Below are positions 17,919 to 26,779 of a stretch of 64,000 bases of DNA, piece after piece. Each line of letters opens with the position of its first letter. Position 1 is the first letter of the stretch. The stretch is taken from the NCBI RefSeq assembly GCF_019748715.1, contig NZ_JACLBZ010000025.1:50041-114040 (forward strand), given 5' to 3'. The position numbers and the translations under genes were made by a program. The notes beneath the pieces are model-generated. The model searched no databases. It saw only the letters and a list, made by a program, of their open reading frames with translations, and was not told where the DNA came from. The stretch comes from Sporosarcina aquimarina. Its GTDB lineage: Bacteria; Bacillota; Bacilli; Bacillales_A; Planococcaceae.

Positions 17919-19076
17919 ATGACGAAATTCTACGGTTATCGCAGACCTGACGGAAGTATCGGTATCAGAAACCATGTGATTGTTATCAATACAGTTGGAA
18001 ATCTTAGTGCGTTGACCAGGAAAGTTGCGGGTCTCGTCCCCGGAGTAATCCCGGTCATACATCATGGGGGCGAATCTCAATTCCCTGAAGACTATGTACA
18101 AACACTTCGGACGTTAGTCGGAACAGCCGGCCATTCGAATGTAAGTGCCGCCCTGGTGATCGGCATGGAGGATGACCGAATAGCGCAAGAAATCGAAGCG
18201 GCTTTAATAGAAAAAGGCAAACCTGTCCGGACCATCTGCCTGAATTGTAATCTGACAATTCAGGAAATGGTGAAAGAAGGGAAGTCATGGCTGTCGGCCG
18301 CTTTGGAAAACAGCAAAAAAGAAACGCGTGAGCAATGTGACATTACCGAGCTGATCGTCGGATTGGAGTGTGGCGGATCGGATGCATGGTCCGGCATCAC
18401 AGCCAATCCTTCCATCGGGGCATTCTCCGATATGATTGTCCATGAAGGCGGAACGAGCGTCTTGGCGGAAACTACGGAAGCGATAGGAGCGGAACATATT
18501 TTAGCGAGCAATGCCATCAATCATGAAGTGGGAAGAGAGTTCCTGACTATTGTCAGAAACTACGACCGGCGCATAAAAGAAACCGGAGAAGATATCCGCT
18601 CTGCAAACCCGACGCCCGGCAACATGGCTGGCGGCCTGACCACTCTGGAGGAAAAGTCGCTCGGCTGCATCAAAAAAGGAGGCAGCACTCCACTGAGAGA
18701 AGTGATCTCCTATTCGGAAATGCCATCAGAGAAAGGCTTTGTCTTCATGGATACGCCTGGATATGATGTGGAGTCTGTATGTGGCCTGGCAGCCGGCGGG
18801 GCTCAAATCGTGCTGTTTTCCACTGGAAAAGGTTCGCCGACAGGTTCACCGATTGTTCCGGTCATCAAGATTGGCACCAATCCGAAAGTCTATGAAATCA
18901 TGTCAGAACATATTGATATCAATGCTGGAAAAATCATAGATGAGAACAAGAGCATAAAAGATATCGGAAAAGAAATTTTTGATAAAGTAATTGATGTTTC
19001 AAATGGCGAAAAGACTGCAGCGGAAAATCAGCTGAATCAAGAATTTGCTATTTGGAGATTGGCAGAGAGCATATAA
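17919..19076 (+). CDS. UxaA-family dehydratase large-domain protein (second copy)
   Basis: A 385-residue protein of the altronate/galactarate dehydratase C-terminal family. It begins MTKFYGYRRPDGSIGIRNH, has the HHGGESQ segment near 48, CLNCNLTIQ near 105-113, GLECGGSDAWSG near 152-163 and FMDTPGYD near 276-283. The GLECGGSDA motif is a hallmark of genuine UxaA/GarD enzymes, so this copy looks the more canonical of the two. An in-frame upstream start at 17895 lacks a ribosome binding site; ACGGAGGA lies 7 bases before the ATG at 17919. With the SAF subunit just upstream it likely forms an altronate- or galactarate-type dehydratase. Confidence 0.87.
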   Translation: MTKFYGYRRPDGSIGIRNHVIVINTVGNLSALTRKVAGLVPGVIPVIHHGGESQFPEDYVQTLRTLVGTAGHSNVSAALVIGMEDDRIAQEIEAALIEKGKPVRTICLNCNLTIQEMVKEGKSWLSAALENSKKETREQCDITELIVGLECGGSDAWSGITANPSIGAFSDMIVHEGGTSVLAETTEAIGAEHILASNAINHEVGREFLTIVRNYDRRIKETGEDIRSANPTPGNMAGGLTTLEEKSLGCIKKGGSTPLREVISYSEMPSEKGFVFMDTPGYDVESVCGLAAGGAQIVLFSTGKGSPTGSPIVPVIKIGTNPKVYEIMSEHIDINAGKIIDENKSIKDIGKEIFDKVIDVSNGEKTAAENQLNQEFAIWRLAESI

Positions 19077-19131
19077 TCGCCCCATTAGATGACAGACATT
19101 TGCATTTCATGCAACAGAGGAGGCAAGAAAG

Positions 19132-20178
19132 ATGATTAAAAAGAACTTAGAGAGAATTCCTGGAGGCATGATGGTCGTACCTCTTCTACTGGCAGCTGTG
19201 ATCAATACCTTTTTCCCCGACCTGCTTAGGATCGGAGGGTTTACACAAGCATTATTCGTGGATTCCGTCCCGGTTTTAGCGGCGCTCTACCTATTGACGG
19301 CGGGTGCGCAATTGAACGTTAAGAGTTTTGGTGTGAGTGTGGCAAAGGGTGCTACACTCCTTGGACTAAAATGGTTTGTTGCCGGGATCTTTACATTCTT
19401 GGCGTTCTTCCTGGCCGGACCTAATGGACTTTGGCTGGGCTTGGCCCCTCTTGCAGTGATGGCGGCCATGTCAAACAGTAACGGAATTGTCTACATGGCA
19501 GTGGCTTCCCAATATGGAAACAAAGAAGACAAAGCCGCTTATTCAGTTCTCGTACTGAATGACGGTCCGCTTCTGACAATGGTTGCGTTAACAATCTTTG
19601 GGGCAATGGGCTTCGTTGAAGGAATGTTTTCTGCGACTGCTTTCATAACTGTCTTACTTCCGCTGGTGATCGGAATCATCATTGGTAATACGGATATGGA
19701 ATTAAGGGATATGTTGGTGAATGGAGCCGATATCATCATTCCTTTCCTGTCATTTGCTTTGGGTATGAGCATCAATTTAACTGATGTCGTACAGGGCGGT
19801 GCGAGTGGGATTTTGCTTGGAGTCGCAACGGTCGTATTCACAGGAGGGGCTGCTTTTCTTGTATTTAAAGCATTAGGCTGGAATCCGATTGTAGGGGCTG
19901 CGGAAGGTACTACTGCGGGGAACGCGGTCATGGTGCCCGGCGTCATCGCAGCAGCAAATGCCTCATTTGCAAGCGTAGCGCCGCTGGCTACTGTTCAAGT
20001 GGCGGCTTCTGCTGTTACAACGGCAATCCTCATACCGGTTGTGCTGGCTGTATTGGTCAAAGTCACCAAGCATGGGGATGAATCCGGAAAACTGCCGGAT
20101 GAAGAGAACGTGAATGAATTCGAAAAGAGCCCAAAAGAGAATAAACATTCCACAGTAACGGCCGAAGGGAAGGCATGA
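19132..20178 (+). CDS. kdgT: 2-keto-3-deoxygluconate permease family transporter
   Basis: A 348-residue membrane protein of the KdgT family with about ten hydrophobic helices. Recognisable segments are the start MIKKNLERIPGGMMVVPLLL, LTAGAQLNVKSFG near 61-73, AAMSNSNGIVYMAVASQYG near 109-127, LNDGPLLTMVALT near 140-152, and AAEGTTAGNAVMVPGVIAA near 259-277. KdgT proteins take up 2-keto-3-deoxygluconate with protons. The ATG follows AGAGGAGGC. It closes the island and is followed by a strong terminator at 20345. Products of pectin or alginate breakdown could enter here and feed the kinase/aldolase pair. Confidence 0.92.
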   Translation: MIKKNLERIPGGMMVVPLLLAAVINTFFPDLLRIGGFTQALFVDSVPVLAALYLLTAGAQLNVKSFGVSVAKGATLLGLKWFVAGIFTFLAFFLAGPNGLWLGLAPLAVMAAMSNSNGIVYMAVASQYGNKEDKAAYSVLVLNDGPLLTMVALTIFGAMGFVEGMFSATAFITVLLPLVIGIIIGNTDMELRDMLVNGADIIIPFLSFALGMSINLTDVVQGGASGILLGVATVVFTGGAAFLVFKALGWNPIVGAAEGTTAGNAVMVPGVIAAANASFASVAPLATVQVAASAVTTAILIPVVLAVLVKVTKHGDESGKLPDEENVNEFEKSPKENKHSTVTAEGKA

Positions 20179-20256
20179 AGAAAAGTAAGATTTTTACGAA
20201 CTTAAGGGAACTGTATTCACTTCAAATAATCTAGACTTAATTAAAAACAAGCACTT

Positions 20257-20279
20257 TTGCGCACAGTGCAGATGCGCAA
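20257..20279 (+). repeat. 7-bp inverted repeat downstream of kdgT
   Basis: TTGCGCA (20257-20263) and TGCGCAA (20273-20279) are perfect inverse copies around a 9-base loop. No T run follows. It lies in the 323-base gene-free stretch 20179-20501 together with the strong terminator at 20345. It may be an extra 3-prime stem of the operon mRNA. Confidence 0.45.
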
Positions 20280-20344
20280 GGGAAAGTTACGGGGCCGATT
20301 TTGGGTTTTGCTTCGAGTTTGTTTTGTCATGAATAATCTCTGGG

Positions 20345-20385
20345 AACTCTTCATGAGCAACTGCCTCATGAAGAGTTTTCTTTGT
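20345..20385 (+). terminator. Intrinsic terminator of the sugar-acid island
   Basis: AACTCTTCATGAG (20345-20357) pairs perfectly with CTCATGAAGAGTT (20365-20377) around a 7-base loop, followed by TTCTTTG. It is a strong stem with U-rich tail, 170 bases after kdgT. Confidence 0.85.
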
Positions 20386-20501
20386 AGGAAGCATCGGATT
20401 CTCATTGGATTCGGTATTGTTTCGAGGTTCAGGCAAATTTCACTAGTAAACTACTAACATGACTATACAGAGAAGTGGAGGTTATGCCTAACTGCATTTT
20501 C

Positions 20502-20915
20502 TCAAACTTCCCATAACCCCTTGGATTCTATCACCCGCTCGACACCTTCCTCACAATACCCAAGTGAACGCCAAGAGCAAGTTTCGCAAATAGTAGCGAT
20601 ATCGGACGGCAGAATCTCCACACGAATACGCCGCTCCACTTCCCGCCAAGGCAGCACATCACTGAATGTCAGTCCGAGCCGTTTTAAGATTTCTGAATCT
20701 CTCACGTAAATTCCTTTGTCCTCGCAATGATAGGGCTGTCCTTCAGGAAACTTAGCACATAAATGGTCGGGACCTTTGATAATTTGGATCAATGTGTCGG
20801 GCTGGGTACGTAAGGTGATCTGGATCTTCGTCATATTTTCCGCGTATTCTTCCGAGTAGCCCATCCCGCGATAGCCCAATAAACAAAAAATATGATGGCC
20901 GCGTAATTTTATCAT
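20502..20915 (-). CDS. DUF1284 domain-containing protein
   Basis: A 137-residue cytoplasmic protein of the DUF1284 family, recognisable from its start MIKLRGHHIFCLLGYRGMGY. It has six cysteines, two of them in the C-x(2)-C pair CETC near 115-118, with further ones in DHLCAKFPEG, YHCEDKG and LGYCEEG. This pattern suggests an iron-sulfur or zinc site. The function of the family is not known to me. It is encoded alone on the minus strand, facing kdgT across the terminator region. The ATG at 20915 is preceded on the minus strand by AAGAGGCG. Confidence 0.8.
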   Translation of the reverse strand: MIKLRGHHIFCLLGYRGMGYSEEYAENMTKIQITLRTQPDTLIQIIKGPDHLCAKFPEGQPYHCEDKGIYVRDSEILKRLGLTFSDVLPWREVERRIRVEILPSDIATICETCSWRSLGYCEEGVERVIESKGLWEV

Positions 20916-21237
20916 TTGATATCGCCTCTTTGTGTGAAAGTGTCCATCCTTTTGTAACTGTATAATTATTTAAGCATATCTAAGGAAAGAATGAAATCTA
21001 CAGAGGTGGGTATTGTTCATCTTATAGGTAGTAGTATTTTGCGAGGTGCGATAAATTATTGACTTTGATAACGAGTTTTTTTCAATTTCGTGAAGAGCAC
21101 CAGCTTCTTTGAGCGCAATTAAAATTTTCCTTTAGATTGGAAGTATAAGTTGAGGATATCGGTTGGTAAAATGAAGTGTATTCCGCAAACAATTAAGTAC
21201 AATATATAGATTAAGATTATTTAAAAGCATAACAAAT
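20916..21237. other. Gene-free AT-rich stretch
   Basis: No reading frame with a credible ribosome binding site is seen here. It should contain the minus-strand promoter of the DUF1284 gene near 20920-20990; otherwise I see nothing distinctive. Confidence 0.5.
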
Positions 21238-21266
21238 AGCCTCCTAATCAGTATGATCAGAAGGCT
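21238..21266 (-). terminator. Hairpin downstream of the deacetylase gene
   Basis: AGCCT (21238-21242) pairs with AGGCT (21262-21266), with an inner CTAATCA/TGATCAG stem. On the minus strand it is followed by a moderately T-rich stretch, and on the plus strand by CTTTTG, so it may terminate in both directions. Confidence 0.5.
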
Positions 21267-21318
21267 TTTGTCGCTATATAATGTTATACAAAAATGTTTT
21301 GTTTTTCGGTATTATCAC

Positions 21319-22452
21319 TTATAAACTGTTACCTACCTTCTCAGCACTAAAGTTCCAATACTTCGATTGTTGATCGATCACTGCCTGAACTGCCTGTTCT
21401 TCGTGTGGAAACAATGTTTCCACCGGAACACCAAAGCCTTCCATGAATGGATCATCAACTTCAGTTTTTATTTCGCTCATCGCTTCCACGATGGCTAATG
21501 AGCAAAATGGAACGTATGCTGCACTGTAGCCACCTTCATGACATAGCACTAAGCGACCATCACAATGTTTCTCTGCCAACTTTTTCATGAACTCTGCAAA
21601 TCTATAAAATCCGTTAGCGGTTACCATCATTCTAGCTAGTGGGTCAAAGAAGCTAGGGTCTTGTCCTGCAGATACTATAATTAATTCTGGTTTAAATTGG
21701 TCTACAATAGGTCCAACAATTTTCTCAAATGCATGCATATATCCTGCATTTCCCGTACCGGCTGGTAATGGAATATTCACATTATATCCTTCGCCTTTAC
21801 CTTGCCCGCAATGTTCTACATAACCTCTTTCAGCGGGAAACAAGCGATCTTGGTGGATGGATATAAATAACGTACTTTCATCATCATAAAACGCTTGCTC
21901 TGTGCCATTCCCATGGTGTACATCCCAATCAAGTACCAATATTCGCTCCAAATTATATTTTTTCTTAGCATGTTTCGCAGCGATGGCTACATTATTGAAC
22001 AAGCAGAATCCCATACCTTCTTGTGCTTCTGCATGGTGACCTGGAGGTCTTGTCAAAGCATACACATTTTGAACGTCACCGTCCATAACAGCATCCACTG
22101 CAGTCATTGCGCCGCCTGCCGATAATAGGGCGATTTCATATGAACCTCTACCCACAATAGCGATTTGTCCTGCATCCCCACCGTTTGCAGCACTTAACTG
22201 TTTCACTTTATCTACATAACTAGGCAGATGAAATAGCTCAATGTCATCTCTGGTGGCCGAACGCGGGGCAATGGATTTCAGTTGAGGAGTCAATCCGCTA
22301 ATATCCATTAGATTTTTAAACCGTCTCTTCGTTTCTGGATCTTCCCCGTATGTGTGACTCTGAACCCATCCTCCTGATGCTAAGTGCAAAGCTCCAGAAC
22401 CGTTATCATGCCAAAAATAACTCTCATCATAAATAAATCCTGTTTTTTTCAT
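21319..22452 (-). CDS. Class II histone-deacetylase-like amidohydrolase (HDAH / acetylpolyamine amidohydrolase type)
   Basis: A 377-residue zinc amidohydrolase of the histone deacetylase superfamily. The catalytic histidine pair is H139-H140 (RPPGHHAE), zinc ligands are D177 and H179 (DWDVHHGNG) and D265 (SAGQDPSFFDPL), and the transition-state tyrosine is Y309 (HEGGYS). The SAGQD form resembles bacterial HDAH enzymes rather than AcuC. Likely substrates are acetylated polyamines or other acetyl/acyl amides. It is transcribed away from a LuxR-type regulator, with a 15-base palindrome in the shared promoter region. The ATG is preceded on the minus strand by AAGGGGGAAG. The acetyl substrate is not determinable by eye. 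Confidence 0.9.
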   Translation of the reverse strand: MKKTGFIYDESYFWHDNGSGALHLASGGWVQSHTYGEDPETKRRFKNLMDISGLTPQLKSIAPRSATRDDIELFHLPSYVDKVKQLSAANGGDAGQIAIVGRGSYEIALLSAGGAMTAVDAVMDGDVQNVYALTRPPGHHAEAQEGMGFCLFNNVAIAAKHAKKKYNLERILVLDWDVHHGNGTEQAFYDDESTLFISIHQDRLFPAERGYVEHCGQGKGEGYNVNIPLPAGTGNAGYMHAFEKIVGPIVDQFKPELIIVSAGQDPSFFDPLARMMVTANGFYRFAEFMKKLAEKHCDGRLVLCHEGGYSAAYVPFCSLAIVEAMSEIKTEVDDPFMEGFGVPVETLFPHEEQAVQAVIDQQSKYWNFSAEKVGNSL

Positions 22453-22516
22453 TTGACTTCCCCCTTGTATTTTGAATAATATTAGTACTGGAACTAGTAT
22501 TTCAAATTTTCGGACA

Positions 22517-22531
22517 AGTGTAAATTACACT
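22517..22531. promoter_or_regulatory. 15-base palindrome between deacetylase and LuxR genes
   Basis: AGTGTAAATTACACT is a perfect inverted repeat (7-base arms, one central base) in the 167-base divergent promoter region. It is a good candidate operator for the LuxR-type regulator encoded next to it. Confidence 0.5.
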
Positions 22532-22619
22532 AAAGGATAACTTCGCCATTAAATCTGTTGAAACAAAATATTTATTGAAGTATCGGCTACGAAAAACATA
22601 GAGATATGGAGGAATTGCT

Positions 22620-23666
22620 ATGAATTTCTCAACAAAGGAGTATCAAAATATTTTACAATTTATTAATAGTTCTCTTTGTGACTCTCATAAAATTCAAGCT
22701 CTGCTTTCTAGTATGTTTCAGTTTAATCATTCGCTGCTATGGCGTGCCGATACGGCAGGAAATATGTATAATTTAGAGTTTTTCAACTTTGATGACCAAT
22801 TAATTTTAGATTATAAAGAAGTCCACAATGCGAATGATGTAATGCACCCCAAAAAACTGGTATCAAAGCTGACAAGTAACAAAGAAACGGTGTATCGGAT
22901 GGAAGAGATAACTATTCCAACTGACCTCGCGAAGTCTATGTATTATCAATTTATCAAGACGCATAGAATCATTGATCAGATGGTAGTCTATTTTGTCAAT
23001 GGCACATTTATCTATGGTGGTATCGGTTTTATTAGATTCAAAGGGGAAATGCCGTTCACGCAAAAAGATAAGGAAATACTGCAAACCTTGTCCATACATC
23101 TACAGTATTTAGTGAAGAATATAATGATGACGAAGGAAATAGAAGCAAAAAGTCTCTATATAAATAAGGAAAAAGATTATAAACTCGGTATCATTCAGGC
23201 TAGCCATGATCAGGGCATTTCATTTTATAATAAAGTTGCACAATATATTATTAAGGATATAGACCCAACTTCGACAGTTGAAGAATTCTTTTATAATTCA
23301 ATTCATCCAAGGATTCCTGACGGTTTAAATGAAAGCGAAAGTCCGTATTACTTCCATATTAACAATAGGAAAATAAAAGTGATGGTCCAAGAAAAAGAAA
23401 GTACATTGTCGTGCGCATATACGATTTATTTGAATGACCAGGGGGATGAAGAAGAGGTATCTGCTGCTCATTTCAAAAAAGAATTATCAAATAGGGAATT
23501 GGAAATTTATCATCTAGTTTTAAAAGGATATACAAATGAACAGATTGCTAAACAATTATGGATTACGATAAACACAGTGAAAAAGCATCTGAGAAATATG
23601 TATACAAAGTACAATGTTACGAATAGAACGAGCCTGATATATAAATTGGAGGGTATAGTGGATTGA
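22620..23666 (+). CDS. LuxR-type (GerE HTH) transcriptional regulator
   Basis: A 348-residue regulator. The C-terminal ~60 residues carry a LuxR/GerE helix-turn-helix: ELSNRELEIYHLVLKGYTNE, then the recognition helix in ITINTVKKHLRNMYTKYNV. The N-terminal ~270 residues have no receiver Asp and no autoinducer domain that I recognise; a GAF-like sensor is possible. There is no membrane segment. The ATG follows ATGGAGGA. It is divergent from the deacetylase gene, so control of that gene is the simplest reading. A strong terminator at 23760 ends the transcript. Confidence 0.85.
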   Translation: MNFSTKEYQNILQFINSSLCDSHKIQALLSSMFQFNHSLLWRADTAGNMYNLEFFNFDDQLILDYKEVHNANDVMHPKKLVSKLTSNKETVYRMEEITIPTDLAKSMYYQFIKTHRIIDQMVVYFVNGTFIYGGIGFIRFKGEMPFTQKDKEILQTLSIHLQYLVKNIMMTKEIEAKSLYINKEKDYKLGIIQASHDQGISFYNKVAQYIIKDIDPTSTVEEFFYNSIHPRIPDGLNESESPYYFHINNRKIKVMVQEKESTLSCAYTIYLNDQGDEEEVSAAHFKKELSNRELEIYHLVLKGYTNEQIAKQLWITINTVKKHLRNMYTKYNVTNRTSLIYKLEGIVD

Positions 23667-23759
23667 AATGCATAAAGGCTTGAAAATTGCCTGTTTAAAT
23701 TCAAGAGGAGTCACTTTCCTTTTCAGAGGTCAAAGACATAGTCGTTGCATCAAGATTTA

Positions 23760-23815
23760 AGCGCTCCTATCATCATTGGAAATGAAATCGATGATGATAG
23801 GAGCGCTCTTTATTT
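23760..23815 (+). terminator. Strong intrinsic terminator
   Basis: AGCGCTCCTATCATCAT (23760-23776) is perfectly complementary to 23791-23807 around a 14-base loop and is followed by CTTTATTT. It ends the LuxR-type gene. From here to 24037 I see only AT-rich promoter-like sequence for the next gene. Confidence 0.88.
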
Positions 23816-24037
23816 AACAAGTTGTAGTTTTGTATATGATGAGAGCTTGAGGTATGCGCCTCAAGTTGAATTTAAGAGGAGGTGATGATAGGGAACTTTG
23901 CAAGATAAAGCATTTGCTTTTATTTTGTACAGACATATTTTTTAAAATCTCTAATATGCTATTATAGTCAGAAGTAACGTTATATGGAAAGCCACCACTA
24001 TGTATTTAATTTTTAAAGAAAGGCAGGGGAAATTCAT

Positions 24038-24673
24038 ATGGACTTCATCCTTACATATCATTGGCAAGTGTTTATTGCAATTGAGATAGTATCTGTAATC
24101 TCGTTGTTGTTATTTGGTCTATTTCGCTATTTTTTCAGCAAACACAAATTCAGTATAATCTTTATTATTTCCTTCATTGCGTTATTGCTTATCGAGGCTT
24201 TGCTTGGATTGTATGTATATTTTCATACAGGTGAAATTTCGACATTTTTGATCGTCATCATGGTATTCCTTGCATACGCCTTCACGTTTGGAATAGCGGA
24301 TTTTATCCGTTTGGATCGATGGATGAGGAAAACTGTCGGAAAGCTTCGTGGCGTTGAACTGTTGACAGAAAAAGACTACAGGATCATGAAACGAAATAAA
24401 AATCCTAAATATTTAGCGAAGAAATATCGGATTACATCGCTCATTCATTTAGGCATCTTCATTATTGGACAGTCTATATTCTGGTCTATGGGCACGAATA
24501 GTTTTGATGAAATGAAAGGGTACTTAATGGATCTCTCTTGGGTGGAGGTAGGGGATGCACAACATTCACCTTATCCAAATGATATGCTGTATGGAATTGG
24601 GGTTATCTGGGGTATTGCGTTCATTGTTGATTTTATTTACTCGTGGTCCTATACATTGTTTCCAAAAAAATAA
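24038..24673 (+). CDS. Integral membrane protein of unknown function
   Basis: A 211-residue protein with about five hydrophobic helices: 9-30, 38-60, 66-88, 136-152 and 183-205. A basic cytoplasmic loop of about 45 residues (RLDRWMRKTVGKLRG through NKNPKYLAKKYR) lies between helices 3 and 4. I do not recognise the family with confidence; similar unassigned proteins occur in Bacillales. The ATG at 24038 follows CAGGGGAAA. It is monocistronic, between the LuxR-type regulator and a minus-strand activator gene, with no obvious functional link to either. Confidence 0.7.
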   Translation: MDFILTYHWQVFIAIEIVSVISLLLFGLFRYFFSKHKFSIIFIISFIALLLIEALLGLYVYFHTGEISTFLIVIMVFLAYAFTFGIADFIRLDRWMRKTVGKLRGVELLTEKDYRIMKRNKNPKYLAKKYRITSLIHLGIFIIGQSIFWSMGTNSFDEMKGYLMDLSWVEVGDAQHSPYPNDMLYGIGVIWGIAFIVDFIYSWSYTLFPKK

Positions 24674-24706
24674 GTGCAATTTTTATACCAATCTAAAGAA
24701 TTCATC

Positions 24707-24734
24707 TTGACTGCTTCTGTCGAAATAGTATGAT
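24707..24734 (+). promoter_or_regulatory. Sigma-A-type promoter with no downstream gene
   Basis: TTGACT (24707-24712) and TATGAT (24729-24734) are separated by 16 bases. No plus-strand gene follows before 26.9 kb. The next 110 bases contain GCCTGT/ACAGGC and CGTTT/AAACG complementary segments, so a small RNA is possible. Confidence 0.45.
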
Positions 24735-24817
24735 ATGTGCCTGTGCAAGAAACTAATGCGTTTGTTTAAACGTTCATGGTTGTTTCACGAACAGGCATAT
24801 TTAGAAATTATCCTAAT

Positions 24818-24843
24818 AAAAAAGCGTTGAAGCTAACGTTTTG
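24818..24843 (-). terminator. Terminator of the sigma-54 activator gene
   Basis: On the minus strand AAAACGTT pairs with AACGCTTTT (one mismatch) around a 6-base loop and is followed by a T-rich run. It lies about 60 bases after the activator gene stop. Confidence 0.65.
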
Positions 24844-24902
24844 GCTGTAATTTCTTTTTGTTATAATCCTTAGTGAGGGGTAATGAGTCTGAGTACGATT
24901 AT

Positions 24903-26609
24903 TTATGGTTTCTCTAATTGGTGTTTCTTAATATGATATTGCAGGCTTTGACGAGTAATACCCAGTTTACGGGCAGCCGCTGAAACATTCCATTCAGTTT
25001 GTTCGAGGGCAGACTGTATAAATTGTTTTTTTGATTGATTCAGTGCATTTTTAATTGGACGGCTTGCTTTTGATTCGTTTTCTCCTTCAAGCGCCTTTTG
25101 TTCAACTAAAATCTTACCACGTATATAGGACGGCAGATGATGGATCTCGATAGCTTTTGAGTCATCTGTAACTCGAATGACGATATTTTGAATTAAATGC
25201 TCTAACTCTCTAATGTTGCCCGGCCATGGATAGCGAAGTAATGCTTCTCGTAAAATGGGTGAGATTGGCGGAGCATTTATACCCATTTTGGATTGGAAAG
25301 TGTCAAAGAAATAATGAATGAAAAATAAGATATCTTCTGGCCGATCACGCAAAGGCGGTATGAAGAGACTGGTATTCGCGATACGATAAAATAAGTCAAG
25401 TCGCATTCGGTCTTCTTCTATCATCTTTTCCGGATCTTCATTAGACGCACTAATAACAGTGCAACGAACGGGCTTTACGTCATTAGATCCTACCCTTCGT
25501 ACCAACCGTTCTTGTAACACGCGCATAAGTTTTGATTGCAATGTCATTGGCATGGAGTTGATTTCATCCATGAATAATGTTCCATCCTCCGCGTATTCAA
25601 ATAATCCTACTTGATCTGTTGCGCCTGTGAATGCTCCTTTGACAGTGCCGAATAATGTACTTTCCAATAAGTTTTCTGGGATAGCAGCACAGTTAACAGC
25701 GACAAAGGGTTTGTCCCTGCGAGGGCTATGATTATGCATGCTTTGTGCAAACAGCTCTTTTCCGGTCCCCGTTTCACCTACGATAAGCGTGTCTGTATTA
25801 TGAACGGACACAGCTTGCGCTTCTCTCAATAATTCCTTCAATACAGTACTTTTTCCTTTAATATCTTCAAAAGTGAAAACCGTTCCATTGTTCGCGAAAG
25901 TCTTTTCTTCCAGTTGCTGGCTAACACTTCGCTTCAGTTCAATCGTTTGATACAGTTGATCCTTTAATTTCGATTCATTTGTACTGATAGAAAAAACACC
26001 AATGGTATCCCCATCTTTTTTTATGGGATATGTACTATAGCTAACGTATTTTGGGACACCCCCTACTTTCGAGTGTGCGCGATAACGAGAAAATATAGGT
26101 TTACCTGTATCGAATACGTGGCGGTGCTCAGAGAATTGAGGATTATAGTTATAGGCATCCCATAAAGGCTTTCCTATTATCTCCTGTGCTTGTAAATCTT
26201 CCATTTTTTCTTGCGCTTTGTTATAAAGAGTAATTTCACCATCTCCATTACTCATCATCACTCCTTCATCGATTGTTTCAATTACTTTTTCCAAACAATA
26301 CAGACGTGCTTCATTATTATCCAATTGGAAAGCAAATTCTTTAATACATAACACAATCAACTGTTCAGGCTCCGCAATTTGCTTAACAGAGACTTGGATT
26401 GGCTGCCCCTGAAGTTCTGTATAGAATTCTTCCTTATCAATAAATCGTAAATCATTCCGTCTAAATAACTTTTTAATATCGGTAGTGAGATCTATTGGAA
26501 AGGTTAGATTCTCTTGTAAATCGAACCATAAAATATTGTTCGTATGATCAAGAACAATAACTCCATCAACAAAACTTCGTACCAATGAACCTATTGTTTT
26601 AGCAAACAT
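24903..26609 (-). CDS. Sigma-54-dependent enhancer-binding activator (RocR-like), probable hut regulator
   Basis: A 568-residue NtrC/RocR-type activator. The order is an N-terminal sensing region (1-105), a PAS domain (about 106-215, starting near EKVIETIDEGVMMSN), an AAA+ domain (about 245-480) and a Fis-type HTH (about 538-565, NVSAAARKLGITRQSLQYH). The AAA+ domain shows Walker A GETGTGKE (278-285), the sigma-54 contact loop GAFTGA (325-330) and Walker B GTLFMDE (343-349). The frame is open to 26699, but AAGGAGGG on the minus strand precedes the ATG at 26609. The divergent hut operon has a perfect -24/-12 promoter, so this protein very likely activates hut with SigL. It has no receiver domain; a small ligand is probably sensed by the PAS or N-terminal region. 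Confidence 0.92.
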   Translation of the reverse strand: MFAKTIGSLVRSFVDGVIVLDHTNNILWFDLQENLTFPIDLTTDIKKLFRRNDLRFIDKEEFYTELQGQPIQVSVKQIAEPEQLIVLCIKEFAFQLDNNEARLYCLEKVIETIDEGVMMSNGDGEITLYNKAQEKMEDLQAQEIIGKPLWDAYNYNPQFSEHRHVFDTGKPIFSRYRAHSKVGGVPKYVSYSTYPIKKDGDTIGVFSISTNESKLKDQLYQTIELKRSVSQQLEEKTFANNGTVFTFEDIKGKSTVLKELLREAQAVSVHNTDTLIVGETGTGKELFAQSMHNHSPRRDKPFVAVNCAAIPENLLESTLFGTVKGAFTGATDQVGLFEYAEDGTLFMDEINSMPMTLQSKLMRVLQERLVRRVGSNDVKPVRCTVISASNEDPEKMIEEDRMRLDLFYRIANTSLFIPPLRDRPEDILFFIHYFFDTFQSKMGINAPPISPILREALLRYPWPGNIRELEHLIQNIVIRVTDDSKAIEIHHLPSYIRGKILVEQKALEGENESKASRPIKNALNQSKKQFIQSALEQTEWNVSAAARKLGITRQSLQYHIKKHQLEKP

Positions 26610-26684
26610 ATAAAACAAACCCTCCTTTGTGTGAACAATTTTTATTGTATCACAGAAATATCTGAAAAGTCTGCATCTGCATGC

Positions 26685-26779
26685 AAAATATATCTGCATA
26701 TCTAGAAAGTGCCTTTAATAGTGGATTCTCAAGAAAATACTAGGGGGAAAAGCAGGTGCAAAGAGAAAATATATCTGCA
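26685..26779. promoter_or_regulatory. Upstream activator sites: two 14-base direct repeats
   Basis: AAAATATATCTGCA occurs at 26685-26698 and again at 26766-26779, 81 bases apart. The first copy sits in a partial palindrome (ATGCA, 9 bases, TGCAT). They lie about 145-230 bases upstream of the expected hut start site, the usual distance for enhancer-binding-protein sites. Binding by the adjacent activator is inference. The rest of 26610-26965 holds no gene. Confidence 0.6.

Noticed and set aside
20257..20457. Plus-strand 66-residue reading frame downstream of kdgT
   Set aside because: It spans an inverted repeat and the strong operon terminator, has no ribosome binding site and no recognisable protein features.
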